A DNA stretch of 64,000 nucleotides from Blastopirellula marina. GTDB lineage: Bacteria; Planctomycetota; Planctomycetia; Pirellulales; Pirellulaceae. This document shows positions 53,984 through 63,014 of the stretch, one piece after another. The notes under the pieces were generated by a model, which saw only the letters and a list, made by a program, of their open reading frames with translations, did not search any database and had not been told where the DNA came from. Both the position numbers and the translations under genes were made by a program. The stretch covers positions 62,001 through 126,000 of the forward strand of contig NZ_PUIA01000042.1 in NCBI RefSeq assembly GCF_002967715.1, in the 5' to 3' direction. Position 1 is the stretch's first letter, and every line of letters begins with the position of its first letter.

Positions 53984-55378
53984 CTATCGCGACAGACGCG
54001 TTTTGGCGGTCGCGTAGTACTCGCGGAGTTGCTGCTGCTCGGCCACCGTTAGCTGGCTTCCGTCGACATAGACTTCGTCCACGTGCGAAAGCTTTCGCAG
54101 GTAGGGGAGGTCACTGGTGGTGATGGGTGTATTGAACAGAGCAACGCCTCGCAGGTTGGGCAGTTCCGCAAGCTTTGAAAGCTTCTCGCCGCTAACATTG
54201 GTATTGCTCAGATCGATCCATTCCAGCGACTTCATCGCGGTCAGGTGATCGAGGACGTCGCCGTTCAATTTCGTCCCATGCAAGTGAATCTCGCGGAGGC
54301 AGGGCAGACTTTCGATCGATGCCAGCCCGGTGCAGGTCACCTGGGTGTTGTTGAGCCGTAGCGTTTCGAGCGTCTTCAAGCTACTAATCTTCGAGACACC
54401 GGCATCGGTGACTTTGGCACCTGAGAGGTCCAGCTCTTCCAGGCAAGGGAAGTTGGCGACCGAGCCTAGGAACTGGTCCCCTGCGCTGGTGCTGCTGAGG
54501 TCCAGAGATTGAAGCTTGGCCGCAGGCCGCGCCATAGGGCAAGGGGCATCTTCCAAGAGCGAGTTCTTGGCGGAAATCTGCTCGACATTGGGCATCCCGG
54601 CCAAGTGAGCAAGGCCCGTCATCGTCAAGTTTGTACGATCGAAGTGAACCTCGACCAGGCTCTGCATTTGGGCAACTTGCTGGGCGACTTCATCGTTGAC
54701 CTTCTCGCCTTGCAGGGTCAGCTTACCGAGACAGGGGAAGTCGCCATTCTTCAAGTACCACGGCCCGCTTAAGTCGGCATCGGTAACCGAAAGGGTATTC
54801 AGCCGGGGAAGCTGCTTCAGGTAGTGAAAACTTTGGTTGGTGACCGGAATCTGCTCGAGCTCGACATGTTTGAGGTTTTGCAGTTCTTCGAGGTACCAGA
54901 TGCCGTGGTCCGAGATTTTCGTTTCCGCGATACGAATCGCTTGCAGTCCAGGCAGTTCGGCGATGGTCGACATGCCACTATCGTCCAGGCTGTTATAGAG
55001 CTGCAGTTCGGCCAACTGCGACATCTGCCGCAAGCAATTGCGTACGTTACCAGCCGGTGGAGTGTTGTGCAGAGAAAGGAGTTTGACCGAGGGAAGTTGC
55101 AGCAACAAATCCCAGTGATCGTCTTGCATTTTGGCCCCATCCACTCGGATGCAGCCATACTCGGGCCAGTTGACGATTTCATCGGAAAGGGAAGCACCGT
55201 AGCCGAACAGGCATCCACTTTGTTCCAGCGTGGCGACAATGCGTTCGACTTCAGGGTCCATCGGACCGCCGACATCGATGGGGACCGGTGGAAAAGCAAC
55301 CGGGGCCTGGGCAGATAAACTGCTAAAGGTGGTGAGAATTGCCGCGACTATGAATAGTGAAAATGCCCCGCGCCGCAT
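53984..55378 (-). CDS. Exported leucine-rich-repeat protein A
   Basis: The 464 residues begin with a signal peptide (1-23, ending in LSAQA). After a short N-terminal domain the rest is LRRs of about 23-24 residues, for example LQAIRIAETKISDHGIWYLEE and LEELDLSGAKVTDAGVSKIS. WYLEEL at 161-166 is also found in the three proteins at 55.6-62.7 kb, so all four share an ancestor. This one is the most diverged: longer, and lacking their DD-x-x-YES-x-EI N-terminus. It should be periplasmic or surface-exposed. Partner unknown. Confidence 0.82.
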   Translation of the reverse strand: MRRGAFSLFIVAAILTTFSSLSAQAPVAFPPVPIDVGGPMDPEVERIVATLEQSGCLFGYGASLSDEIVNWPEYGCIRVDGAKMQDDHWDLLLQLPSVKLLSLHNTPPAGNVRNCLRQMSQLAELQLYNSLDDSGMSTIAELPGLQAIRIAETKISDHGIWYLEELQNLKHVELEQIPVTNQSFHYLKQLPRLNTLSVTDADLSGPWYLKNGDFPCLGKLTLQGEKVNDEVAQQVAQMQSLVEVHFDRTNLTMTGLAHLAGMPNVEQISAKNSLLEDAPCPMARPAAKLQSLDLSSTSAGDQFLGSVANFPCLEELDLSGAKVTDAGVSKISSLKTLETLRLNNTQVTCTGLASIESLPCLREIHLHGTKLNGDVLDHLTAMKSLEWIDLSNTNVSGEKLSKLAELPNLRGVALFNTPITTSDLPYLRKLSHVDEVYVDGSQLTVAEQQQLREYYATAKTRLSR

Positions 55379-55596
55379 TGATTACCCTCCTGATGGTCGG
55401 GAAATTCGCCGCTGCGACTCCCGATACGATCCGTCCATGCTTACCCCTGACGTATTAATCATTGAACGCCAGGAGCGGGGAAGTTTCAATATCGGAAGGC
55501 ACCTAATCGGCAGATTTCGCGGAAGCCGCATATTTCAACAGGTGTTAACGCGAATTCCACGACCGTTAATGTGTTTGTCACTCAGGAATCATTCGC

Positions 55597-56682
55597 TCAG
55601 TTGTTGAGCGGGGCAATAACGCGAAGATTGGGAAGTTCCTCCGAGAGCCAATCGACACCCTCTTGAGTCACGTCCGTGCTGCGCAAATGAAGCGTTTCCA
55701 ATCCTTTCGCATCCTTCAGGTTCTTCAGGCCGGTGTCGGTAATGGGTGTGAGGTTGAGGTACAGATAGTTGAGCGACGGCAGGCCGCCGAGCGTCGTCAT
55801 TGCGTCGTCGATCAGGTTGGAATGCGAAATGGTCATGTGCTGGACATTTACGAGCCCCGCCAACGCCGAGAAGTTATCTGATGGAAACTCGCAGTGGTGA
55901 AGGTTCAAGTGCTCTAACTGCTTGAGCTTACGGAAGATCTCCATATCTTTCGCACTGAACGAAACATTGGTCAGTGTCAGGGCCTTCAGGGTGGCAATCT
56001 GCGGAATCGTCGTCAGGGCACTGCCAGGGATGTGTCCGAAGTTGATCGATAAAGTCCGCAGCGCGGGGAAGTTCTCGATCCCTTTCAGCGAGACTTTCTT
56101 CGAGTTCGGATCGTAAATCGAAAGCTGATTCAGGTTGGGCAGCCGGGCAAGGTAAGCGAAGTAAGGCTCACAGTTTCCGTCGATTTTGAGCGTCAATTGT
56201 TCCAGTTGGGTGAGCTCTTCCAGGTACCATAGCCCTGCCGGCGAAAAGTTATTGCCCCCCAATTGCAGCGAAATGAGATTCGATAGCTCGGCGATTTGCA
56301 TCAGGTCGGCATCGGTTGGGCTGCCAAACACGTGTAAATGCTGAAGTTCACCGAGCTGCGTGATCGTGCTCCAGGTAAGGGGACTGAGCTCAAAGTTTGC
56401 TCCCAGCCACAGACGCTCGATCTTCGGCAGAACCAACAATGCCTGCAGGTTTTCAGGGTTGGCCTTGGTGGCGTAAAGGTTGACGTAGTAGGAAGTTTGC
56501 TCGTCGTAGTTCTGATAGAATTGAACGTGAGCCCCATTCTTTTCCAGCAGTTGAATCGCTTTACGAATCTCGGGAGACTCGTAATCGCGGTCATCGGCAG
56601 CGGCAGGCGATAGGCCGATGGTCATCGCTACCAGGGAAAACGCCAAGATGAACTTACGTGAAACGTTCGGCCAAAGGTTCAT
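55597..56682 (-). CDS. Exported leucine-rich-repeat protein B
   Basis: The 361 residues from ATG 56682 start with a signal peptide (to about 29, SPAAAD). They share with proteins C and D the N-terminal block DDRDYESPEIRKAIQLLEKN, the LWYLEELTQLEQLTL block (WYLEEL at 152-157) and the C-terminal LNYLYLNLTPITDTGL. About eight LRRs fill the middle. An in-frame ATG at 56853 would place 57 unrelated residues before the signal and is rejected. Function unknown. It is the neighbour of protein A, 218 bases away. Confidence 0.82.
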   Translation of the reverse strand: MNLWPNVSRKFILAFSLVAMTIGLSPAAADDRDYESPEIRKAIQLLEKNGAHVQFYQNYDEQTSYYVNLYATKANPENLQALLVLPKIERLWLGANFELSPLTWSTITQLGELQHLHVFGSPTDADLMQIAELSNLISLQLGGNNFSPAGLWYLEELTQLEQLTLKIDGNCEPYFAYLARLPNLNQLSIYDPNSKKVSLKGIENFPALRTLSINFGHIPGSALTTIPQIATLKALTLTNVSFSAKDMEIFRKLKQLEHLNLHHCEFPSDNFSALAGLVNVQHMTISHSNLIDDAMTTLGGLPSLNYLYLNLTPITDTGLKNLKDAKGLETLHLRSTDVTQEGVDWLSEELPNLRVIAPLNN

Positions 56683-56829
56683 CGAGGGTTCCTTGACGAG
56701 AGGGTAGGCTCGGCGACTGAGGATTTTCAGCGGACGGCTAATCCGATACGATTCGAGCGTCGTTGAAATGGCGGTTCGGGACAGGCTCGAAACGCAGTGT
56801 TGATGAAAGCTAATTATAGGGTACCTGGC

Positions 56830-58386
56830 ATGCTTGACGAGAAAATTTCCCACTCACTCGTCATGCTGGACTCTTTCGACAACGTGGCCGTTGCTAGAAC
56901 ACCCATTCCGGCAGGGACCTCGCTGAAATGCCCGGAAGGGGAGTTCTCAGCCGTAGATTCGATACCAGCCGGCCATAAGGTTGCTGTAGTCCCTATTGTG
57001 AAGGGAGCCTCGGTCTTTAAATACGGTCAGATCATCGGTCAGGCGACGGCCGATATCGCTCCAGGGGAACAGGTCCACTCGCACAATCTGGCGATGGTCG
57101 ATGTCCATGCCGACTACGCCCCGTGTTCTCAAATCCCAGAGCCCCCTACGCCCATCCAGGGGAAGATGTTCGAGGGATACGTTCGCGATAGCGGCAAAGT
57201 CGGTACGCGAAATTACCTGGCCGTGATCAGCACGGTGAACTGTTCGGCGAGTGTCGCCAAGTTCATTGCCCAGCGGTTTCCTGCGGAAGAACTGGCCAAG
57301 TACCCCAATGTCGACGGCGTGATCGCCATGAAGCATGACGCAGGCTGCGGCATGCAGTTCGGCAGCGATATGCACCACACCCTCAATCGTTTGATGGCCG
57401 GCATCGCCAATCACCCGAATGTTGGTGGCTTTCTGTTGGTGGGACTCGGCTGCGAGACCGGCGCGATGGGCTACCTGCTTCAGCAGCAGAATCTCATTCA
57501 GATCGAAGGTGTGAGCGGCCCCAATGGGCCTGGCCCTCTTGTTCTTTCGATGCAAGACGAAGGAGGCACGCTGAAGACCGTGGAAGCAGGGATCGCTCAG
57601 GTTGCCAAGATGTTACCCCAAGTGAACGCGATCCAGCGGCAAACGGTTTCGGCCAGTCATCTTTCGGTGGGGCTCGAGTGCGGCGGTAGCGACGGGAACT
57701 CCGGCGTGACGGCGAATCCAGCCTTGGGCATCGCCAGCGACCGCATCGTGGCATGCGGCGGAACGGCCATCCTTAGTGAAACTTCAGAAGTCTATGGTGC
57801 CGAGCATCTGCTCACGCGGCGGGCTATTTCGCCGGAAGTCGCCGCCAAGCTGATCGAGCGAATCGATTGGTGGAAGAGCTACGTCGCCATGTTTGGTGCT
57901 GAACTCGACAACAATCCTTCCCCGGGCAATAAGGCGGGTGGGCTGACCACCATCGCCGAGAAGTCGCTCGGTGCGGTCGCCAAAGCCGGCAGTACGGCCC
58001 TGGTTGATGTGTATCGCTATGCCGAGCCGGTGACGGCCAAAGGTTTGGTTTTTATGGACACGCCTGGCTACGATCCGGCCAGCGTGACCGGCATGGTCGC
58101 TGGTGGGGCCAACATTGTTTGCTTCACTACCGGCCGCGGCAGTTGCTTTGGGTGCAAGCCAACTCCTTCGATCAAGATCGCCACCAACACCCCGATGTAC
58201 GAGCGGATGAGCGCCGATATGGACGTGAACGCTGGGACCGTCCTGGAAGGGGAATCGATCGTTTCCGCTGGCGAGCGAATCTTCGACGAGATCCTGGAAG
58301 TTGCCAGTGGCAAGAAGACCAAGAGCGAGCAGCAGGGGATCGGGGACGAAGAGTTCGTGCCATGGCTGGTCGGTCCGACCCTTTAA
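56830..58386 (+). CDS. UxaA-family sugar-acid dehydratase (altronate/galactarate type)
   Basis: The 518 residues from ATG 56830 have an N-terminal SAF-like domain (about 10-85: VAVARTPIPAGTSL, VAVVPIVKGASVFKYGQIIG) and the large UxaA/GarD dehydratase domain (from about 95: GYVRDSGKVGTRNYLAVIST, MKHDAGCGMQF). Glycine-rich loops GLECGGSDGNSGVTANPALG and TTGRGSCFGCKPTPSIKI follow. The family dehydrates D-altronate, galactarate or related acids using an iron or manganese ion. The preferred substrate is not certain. It lies on the opposite strand to the LRR genes, with LRR B diverging from it. Confidence 0.88.
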   Translation: MLDEKISHSLVMLDSFDNVAVARTPIPAGTSLKCPEGEFSAVDSIPAGHKVAVVPIVKGASVFKYGQIIGQATADIAPGEQVHSHNLAMVDVHADYAPCSQIPEPPTPIQGKMFEGYVRDSGKVGTRNYLAVISTVNCSASVAKFIAQRFPAEELAKYPNVDGVIAMKHDAGCGMQFGSDMHHTLNRLMAGIANHPNVGGFLLVGLGCETGAMGYLLQQQNLIQIEGVSGPNGPGPLVLSMQDEGGTLKTVEAGIAQVAKMLPQVNAIQRQTVSASHLSVGLECGGSDGNSGVTANPALGIASDRIVACGGTAILSETSEVYGAEHLLTRRAISPEVAAKLIERIDWWKSYVAMFGAELDNNPSPGNKAGGLTTIAEKSLGAVAKAGSTALVDVYRYAEPVTAKGLVFMDTPGYDPASVTGMVAGGANIVCFTTGRGSCFGCKPTPSIKIATNTPMYERMSADMDVNAGTVLEGESIVSAGERIFDEILEVASGKKTKSEQQGIGDEEFVPWLVGPTL

Positions 58387-58498
58387 TCCCCTCCACCGGC
58401 AATCTTTGCATTCGCTGCCCGCCTCATTTACTATCGAGGGAGACTCCGCTCACTTTATCCTCTTGCTTTACCCTCATTGATCTTCGGAGAGCCGGTCC

Positions 58499-59815
58499 GT
58501 GCGTAGCATTGCATTTTTGTTTGTCGCATGTGTCTTATCGTTTGGCCTGCTCGATTCGTCGGAAGGGGCCGAGTTTCTTTCTGGCGAATCGGTGACCATC
58601 GCCGCCGATGAAACCTGGGAAGGAGACGTCTACATCTTTGCCCAGTCGGCGAAGGTCGAAGGGACGATTCAAGGCGACCTGGTCGTCTATGCCCAGCGGC
58701 TTCATGTTTCGGGAACGGTCGAAGGGGGCGTGATCGCCGCCGGGCAAGAGATCTTGCTCGAAGGGAGCTATGGCCGTACGTGCCGTATTGCCTGTCAGGC
58801 CGCCCAGGTTGGTGCCGGCACGCAGATGAAGCAAGACCTGGTGGCCGCGTGTTATTCGCTGGAAATCGACAAGGGGGCCGCGGTCGATGGCGATCTGATC
58901 TACGCCGGCTATCAAGCGATGCTCGGCGGTACCATTAAGGAAGACGTGTGGGCTGCCGTGAATCGTGCCGAAGTATTCGGCAAGATAGGTCGCGAACTGA
59001 GCATCACCACCGATTCCAATCATCAGCAGGGACCACCACCGAATCAGTATTGGCAAGACCTTAAGCTGGTTGATATTCCGGTGGTGTCGCCGGGGCTGAC
59101 GATTCACGAAGATGCAAACATCGGTGGCAAGCTCACCTATCATTCCCCCACCGAGGTGACGATCGATGACGGGGCCAGTGTGACGGGGCCGATTGAATGG
59201 ATCGAACCCAAGAGGCCTGAAAAGCGAGATCCGAAAGGGAAGACCGATTACTTCTGGGGGCAACTCAAACGTTATGCCACGCTGCTGGTGATGGGGATCT
59301 TGATGGTGGTTTGTTGTCCGGCCACAAGCGGTGGAGCGGTCGATCAGATCGTGCAGCGCCCCGTCATGAGCTTCCTGGCCGGAATCCTGGCGGTCCCTCT
59401 TGCAATTATTTCTTTAGGAGCGATCACCAGCCTCATCGTGCTCTTGCCAATGGCATTGGGGGGGCTCACGCTCGACGGCCTGGCGGTTGCAGGGGCGTTT
59501 GTCGCGACGTTTGCCATGGTGCTATATGTGGGTAGCCTGGGGTACTTCTTTATCTTCGGGGCCGCTACCATCACGAGCATCACGCTGGGGCGCATCGTTT
59601 TTTCCGACCATCCGATCACCTCGCGTGGCCGGTTGATCCTGTCGCTGGCGTTCGGGCTGGTCTTTTATGTCGTACTGACATGCGTGCCTTACTTGAGTGT
59701 CGGCGTGTATGTCGCAGCGATGCTGTTTTCATTCGGCGGAATGTTTTTGTGGATGATGCGGGGGATGATCGGATCCTCTTCCGAGAAAGCTACCCCCACG
59801 CCTAAGGCTGGTTAG
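58499..59815 (+). CDS. Bactofilin-like (polymer-forming) exported membrane protein
   Basis: A 438-residue protein from GTG 58499, preceded by CGGAGAG. It has a signal peptide (1-24, ending SSEGAEF). Residues about 30-215 are beta-strand repeats of the type VEGTIQGDLVVYAQRLHVSG and IDKGAAVDGDLIYAGYQAML, which fold into a right-handed beta helix as in bactofilins. A linker and about four membrane segments follow (about 260-430). The usual bactofilins are cytoplasmic and lack membrane helices, so this version would place the beta helix outside the cytoplasm. Function unknown. Its stop overlaps that of the convergent MEKHLA gene. Confidence 0.8.
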   Translation: MRSIAFLFVACVLSFGLLDSSEGAEFLSGESVTIAADETWEGDVYIFAQSAKVEGTIQGDLVVYAQRLHVSGTVEGGVIAAGQEILLEGSYGRTCRIACQAAQVGAGTQMKQDLVAACYSLEIDKGAAVDGDLIYAGYQAMLGGTIKEDVWAAVNRAEVFGKIGRELSITTDSNHQQGPPPNQYWQDLKLVDIPVVSPGLTIHEDANIGGKLTYHSPTEVTIDDGASVTGPIEWIEPKRPEKRDPKGKTDYFWGQLKRYATLLVMGILMVVCCPATSGGAVDQIVQRPVMSFLAGILAVPLAIISLGAITSLIVLLPMALGGLTLDGLAVAGAFVATFAMVLYVGSLGYFFIFGAATITSITLGRIVFSDHPITSRGRLILSLAFGLVFYVVLTCVPYLSVGVYVAAMLFSFGGMFLWMMRGMIGSSSEKATPTPKAG

Positions 59816-60342
59816 CTACGGCGTTGCTCACCCAGGAACGTCCAGTGATCGAACGTCGCGGCCTGACCGACGTAGGTGCCGGCAGCATTGTGCAGATTCC
59901 AGACGATGGCTTGCTCGATCCGAAATCTTCGTCCGGTCGTTGCGATACGAATGCCTTGGTAGTCGTCGACATACCCATCGCGCGTGGTACGTTCGAGCAA
60001 TAGGGCACGTTCATCGCGATGCATCGGCTCGGCGGTCATCCGCGACGGGGTTTGCAGCAAAGTTGCGATGTCGATTTCCCACAGCCCAAGCGCTGTTTGG
60101 TTGCCGAAGTTCAGAATCGGATCGCTGGCCGCCGTATGCGATACGACGACAAACGGCGCTTCGAAGACCCGCTTCGCGTCTTCTTTCGCCGATCCGCTAC
60201 GGGGAACCAGTTGTTTGCCGAGAAGTTGGTGATACGAATCGAGTAGAATCTGAAGATGGTTGGGCCAGCCATGTTCTAGCCATGGCTCCGCGGCAGAGTG
60301 GTCCTGAGGCAACTTGCTTCTCTCACTTCGTAATTGGGGCAA
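59812..60342 (-). CDS. MEKHLA-domain (PAS-like) protein
   Basis: The 176 residues are nearly all one MEKHLA-type domain. MTAEPMHRDERALLLERTTR, GYVDDYQGIRIATTGRRF and AIVWNLHNAAGTYVGQAATF are the hallmarks; the fold is related to PAS. It is soluble, with no output domain, so it might bind a small ligand and act through a partner. The start at ATG 60342 overlaps the last 20 bases of LRR gene C on the same strand, so the two may be translated in a coupled way. A TTG at 60312 is an alternative that would remove the overlap. Confidence 0.78.
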   Translation of the reverse strand: MPQLRSERSKLPQDHSAAEPWLEHGWPNHLQILLDSYHQLLGKQLVPRSGSAKEDAKRVFEAPFVVVSHTAASDPILNFGNQTALGLWEIDIATLLQTPSRMTAEPMHRDERALLLERTTRDGYVDDYQGIRIATTGRRFRIEQAIVWNLHNAAGTYVGQAATFDHWTFLGEQRRS

Positions 60343-61438
60343 TTATGTGCGTCGTGGGGCGTTCTTTTTGCAAAGCCTTTACGCCTTCCTCCGTGACTTC
60401 GGTCGCACTCAGTTGAAGTGTCCTCAGGACAGGGGCTTTGTGCAAGTGCTTCAGCCCTTCGTCGGTAATGGGAGAACTGCGAATGTACAGATAGTGCAGT
60501 CTCGGCAGCTTGCCCAGCCACTGCATGATGTCGTTGTTCATCTCGTTGTTGGAAAGCTGCACACGCTGGAGCGAGGTCATTTCCGAGATCGCGTCTACGG
60601 GAAGTTTCTTGAAATGGCAACGGTACAAATGCAAGTACGAAACCTGGTTCAGCCCGCGAAACAGTTCCATCTCCTCTTTGCTGAACACGGTTCGCATGAT
60701 GCTGAGTGATTGTAGCTCGGTCAGCTTGCCGATGGCCTGAATGTTACTTCGTTGAATTTCCTGGCAATCGATGCTCAGCGTACGCAGGCCGGTAAGCTGC
60801 TCGATCCCATCCATGGTAAACGGCTGGTCCGTATCGATGCGAATCGTCAGGCTGTCGAGCTTCGGCAGTCGCGTGAGATAGTCGAAGTAAGGTTGGCAAT
60901 TGCCGCAGATCAACAACGTCAGGTGTTTCAGTTCTGTCAGTTCTTCCAGGTACCACAGGTCTTCTGGTTTCAGATTGCCCGACTGAAGTGTCAGGTTCTT
61001 CAAGTTCGTGAACTGGGCAAGATTTTCGAGGTCGTACTGTTGCAGATCGCCGGTGATCGTGAGTGCTTCCAGTTCACTCATCTGAATCAGCGTATTCCAC
61101 GCCGCCTGATCACGTTGGAAGGTGGGGCTGAGAGTCAGGCGATCGACCCGCGGAATAACCAGCAGCGGAGCCAGGTTCTCGGGGGTGGGCTTGAGGGTAT
61201 GGATGTTGATGTTGTACGTGATTGGTCCACGCTCGGCCTGAGGATTGGCCAGTTGAAAGAACTGCGACGAATAGAACCGTACCGAGGCACCGTTTTGCCG
61301 CAGGTATTCAATCGCCTCGCCAATCTCGCGCGATTCGTACTTGGAATCATCGGCTTCAGCGGTGCAGGGCAGAAACACCCATAGTCCCACCGTAAGAAGG
61401 CCAAGCAGTAGAGCAGATATTCGATTTTCCAATTTCAT
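60323..61438 (-). CDS. Exported leucine-rich-repeat protein C
   Basis: A 371-residue paralogue of proteins B and D. A signal peptide (1-28, PCTAEAD) is followed by DDSKYESREIGEAIEYLRQN and a loop with Phe/Gln that differs from B and D. Then come about eight LRRs, including LWYLEELTELKHLTLLICGN (WYLEEL at 162-167) and LHYLYIRSSPITDEGLKHLH. The end PTTHIIAPITK matches the ends of B (RVIAPLNN) and D (RVSAPIKKM). Its last 20 bases overlap the MEKHLA start. Gene D lies 98 bases upstream on the same strand. Confidence 0.82.
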   Translation of the reverse strand: MKLENRISALLLGLLTVGLWVFLPCTAEADDSKYESREIGEAIEYLRQNGASVRFYSSQFFQLANPQAERGPITYNINIHTLKPTPENLAPLLVIPRVDRLTLSPTFQRDQAAWNTLIQMSELEALTITGDLQQYDLENLAQFTNLKNLTLQSGNLKPEDLWYLEELTELKHLTLLICGNCQPYFDYLTRLPKLDSLTIRIDTDQPFTMDGIEQLTGLRTLSIDCQEIQRSNIQAIGKLTELQSLSIMRTVFSKEEMELFRGLNQVSYLHLYRCHFKKLPVDAISEMTSLQRVQLSNNEMNNDIMQWLGKLPRLHYLYIRSSPITDEGLKHLHKAPVLRTLQLSATEVTEEGVKALQKERPTTHIIAPITK

Positions 61439-61536
61439 CGCCGGATCCTCGTGCCAGTTCCCGTTCAGCCCGAGAGCAGAAGAGCAGCATTAATCGTACG
61501 TGATCCTGTCGTGTAGGGCGAGAAATCTATCCTGAT

Positions 61537-62655
61537 TTACATCTTTTTGATTGGTGCCGAAACCCGCATATCCGGACGTTCCTTCGTCAGCCAGGCAACG
61601 CCATCGGCCGTGAGATCGGTGGTGTAGAGATAGACTCGCTGAAGCTTGGGAATCTTGGCCAAGTGCTTCAAACACTCGTCGGTGATACCGGCACCGCGAA
61701 TATAGAGGTAGTTCAGTTCCGGCAGGTCCACCAGCGGGGCCAATGACTTGTCGGTGATTTCCGTGTTGTAAATCTGCAGTCGCTCAAGACTCTTCAGGTC
61801 GGCCATGGGGGAGAGGTCGTCGGTCCCCAGCTTGCTGTTGGTCAGGTTCAAGGACTTCAGGCTTTTCATCTGGCGAAACATTTCCAGTTCGCCTGGCTCG
61901 AACGTCGCGTTCGAGATCGTCAGCATCTCCAGGTGAGGAAGTCGGGCAATCCCTTGCAGTTCTTTCCCTTTGATCTCGCGGGCATTGATGTTCAGTGTTT
62001 TCAACTCGGTCAGGTTCTCGATCCCCTCGAGGTCGACCTCCTTTTCACCCCGCAAGTTGAGTACCAACTGCGAAAGATGGGGCATGTTCGGCAATGCTTT
62101 GAACGAGGCCTCGTCGTCGCCATCGACATGAATCGAAAGCCGCTGCAGATTGACCAACGCCTCCAGGTACCACAAGTAGTCGGGATCGACTTGCCCCAGG
62201 CGAACTTCCAGCGACTGAAGATTCGAGAACTCGGCGATGTACTGCATGTCCTCGGTCTTGAGGTTGTCCATGATGTACAAGTGTTCGAGTTCACCGAATT
62301 GGGAAAGTGTCTTCCACGACTTCTCGCTACGCTCGAATTCAGTAGCCCGGTACAAGCGTTCGACCTGTGGTAGCACCAGCAATGCGGCCAGATTCTCGTC
62401 GGTCGCTTTCATCGCGAAAAGATTCACCGTGTACGGAATCGGCATCGGCGTTTCCACAGCCGCGCCGCGCACACCGGTACGCGGGATGCTGAAGTGGATC
62501 CGGGCACCATTCTCTTGCAAATGGAGAACCGCTTCTCGGATCTCCGGCGATTCGTAACGGCGGTCGTCGGCACCGACAGATTGCGAGGCGAGCAGCATAG
62601 CAGCAAGACTCAAGCTGAAAGTCCAGCGGCGAAGCACGGAGTTGGGCAAGTTCAT
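61537..62655 (-). CDS. Exported leucine-rich-repeat protein D
   Basis: A 372-residue paralogue of B and C. The signal peptide ends near residue 29 (SVGAD). The block DDRRYESPEIREAVLHLQEN is almost the same as in B. LWYLEALVNLQRLSIHVDGD (WYLEAL 162-167) and LNYLYIRGAGITDECLKHLA are shared as well. The first gene of the D-C-MEKHLA group. Between residues 50 and 75 each paralogue has its own short insertion (here SIPRTGVRGAAVETPMPIPY), perhaps the part that meets different partners. Confidence 0.82.
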   Translation of the reverse strand: MNLPNSVLRRWTFSLSLAAMLLASQSVGADDRRYESPEIREAVLHLQENGARIHFSIPRTGVRGAAVETPMPIPYTVNLFAMKATDENLAALLVLPQVERLYRATEFERSEKSWKTLSQFGELEHLYIMDNLKTEDMQYIAEFSNLQSLEVRLGQVDPDYLWYLEALVNLQRLSIHVDGDDEASFKALPNMPHLSQLVLNLRGEKEVDLEGIENLTELKTLNINAREIKGKELQGIARLPHLEMLTISNATFEPGELEMFRQMKSLKSLNLTNSKLGTDDLSPMADLKSLERLQIYNTEITDKSLAPLVDLPELNYLYIRGAGITDECLKHLAKIPKLQRVYLYTTDLTADGVAWLTKERPDMRVSAPIKKM

Positions 62656-63014
62656 CGCAAGGCCTTGCAGGCAGCTAGGAATTGGACAATGAGAAGCTGG
62701 TTTAATCCTACGTTATTCCGCCCCAAGATGCGATGTTTCCCCCCAGCTTAATACAGACCAGGGAAAGCATCGGAATCTCGCCGGGAACCTGCCTGTTACA
62801 CGAAAATCAGCAGCTGCGCAGGGCAAAGATAAGGACGATGAACAAGATAAATCCTCCCACATACATCCACAGCGGAGGCGGATCTCCGGAGTTGTAGTTC
62901 GCGTCGGGCATCCCCCCAGTGTGGACCAAGCAGCGATTCCACTCAAGATGCGGGGTCAACCAGGGAAGGGGGATCGATGGTGGTTATCCCCCTTCCAGGT
63001 AGTTGCAGGGCAAT
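62656..63014. other. Spacer between LRR gene D and the zinc peptidase gene
   Basis: About 360 bases on the minus-strand side. It holds a short open frame for a small membrane peptide (62807-62911) and otherwise nothing I can name. The promoter for LRR gene D must lie in its lower part. Confidence 0.4.
62807..62911 (-). CDS. Small membrane peptide (34 residues), hypothetical
   Basis: An ATG at 62911 opens a frame of 34 codons ending in TGA at 62807-62809. The peptide starts MPDANYNSGDPPPLW, and a hydrophobic segment follows (YVGGFILFIVLIFALRSC, about 17-34). It looks like a single-pass membrane peptide with a C-terminal cysteine. A G-run precedes the ATG with almost no spacing, so the start is not well supported. 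I do not recognise it, but the composition is not random. Confidence 0.4.
   Translation of the reverse strand: MPDANYNSGDPPPLWMYVGGFILFIVLIFALRSC

Noticed and set aside
56683-56853. N-terminal extension of LRR protein B
   Set aside because: The 57 residues before ATG 56682 have no similarity to the paralogues, and the signal peptide starts at ATG 56682.
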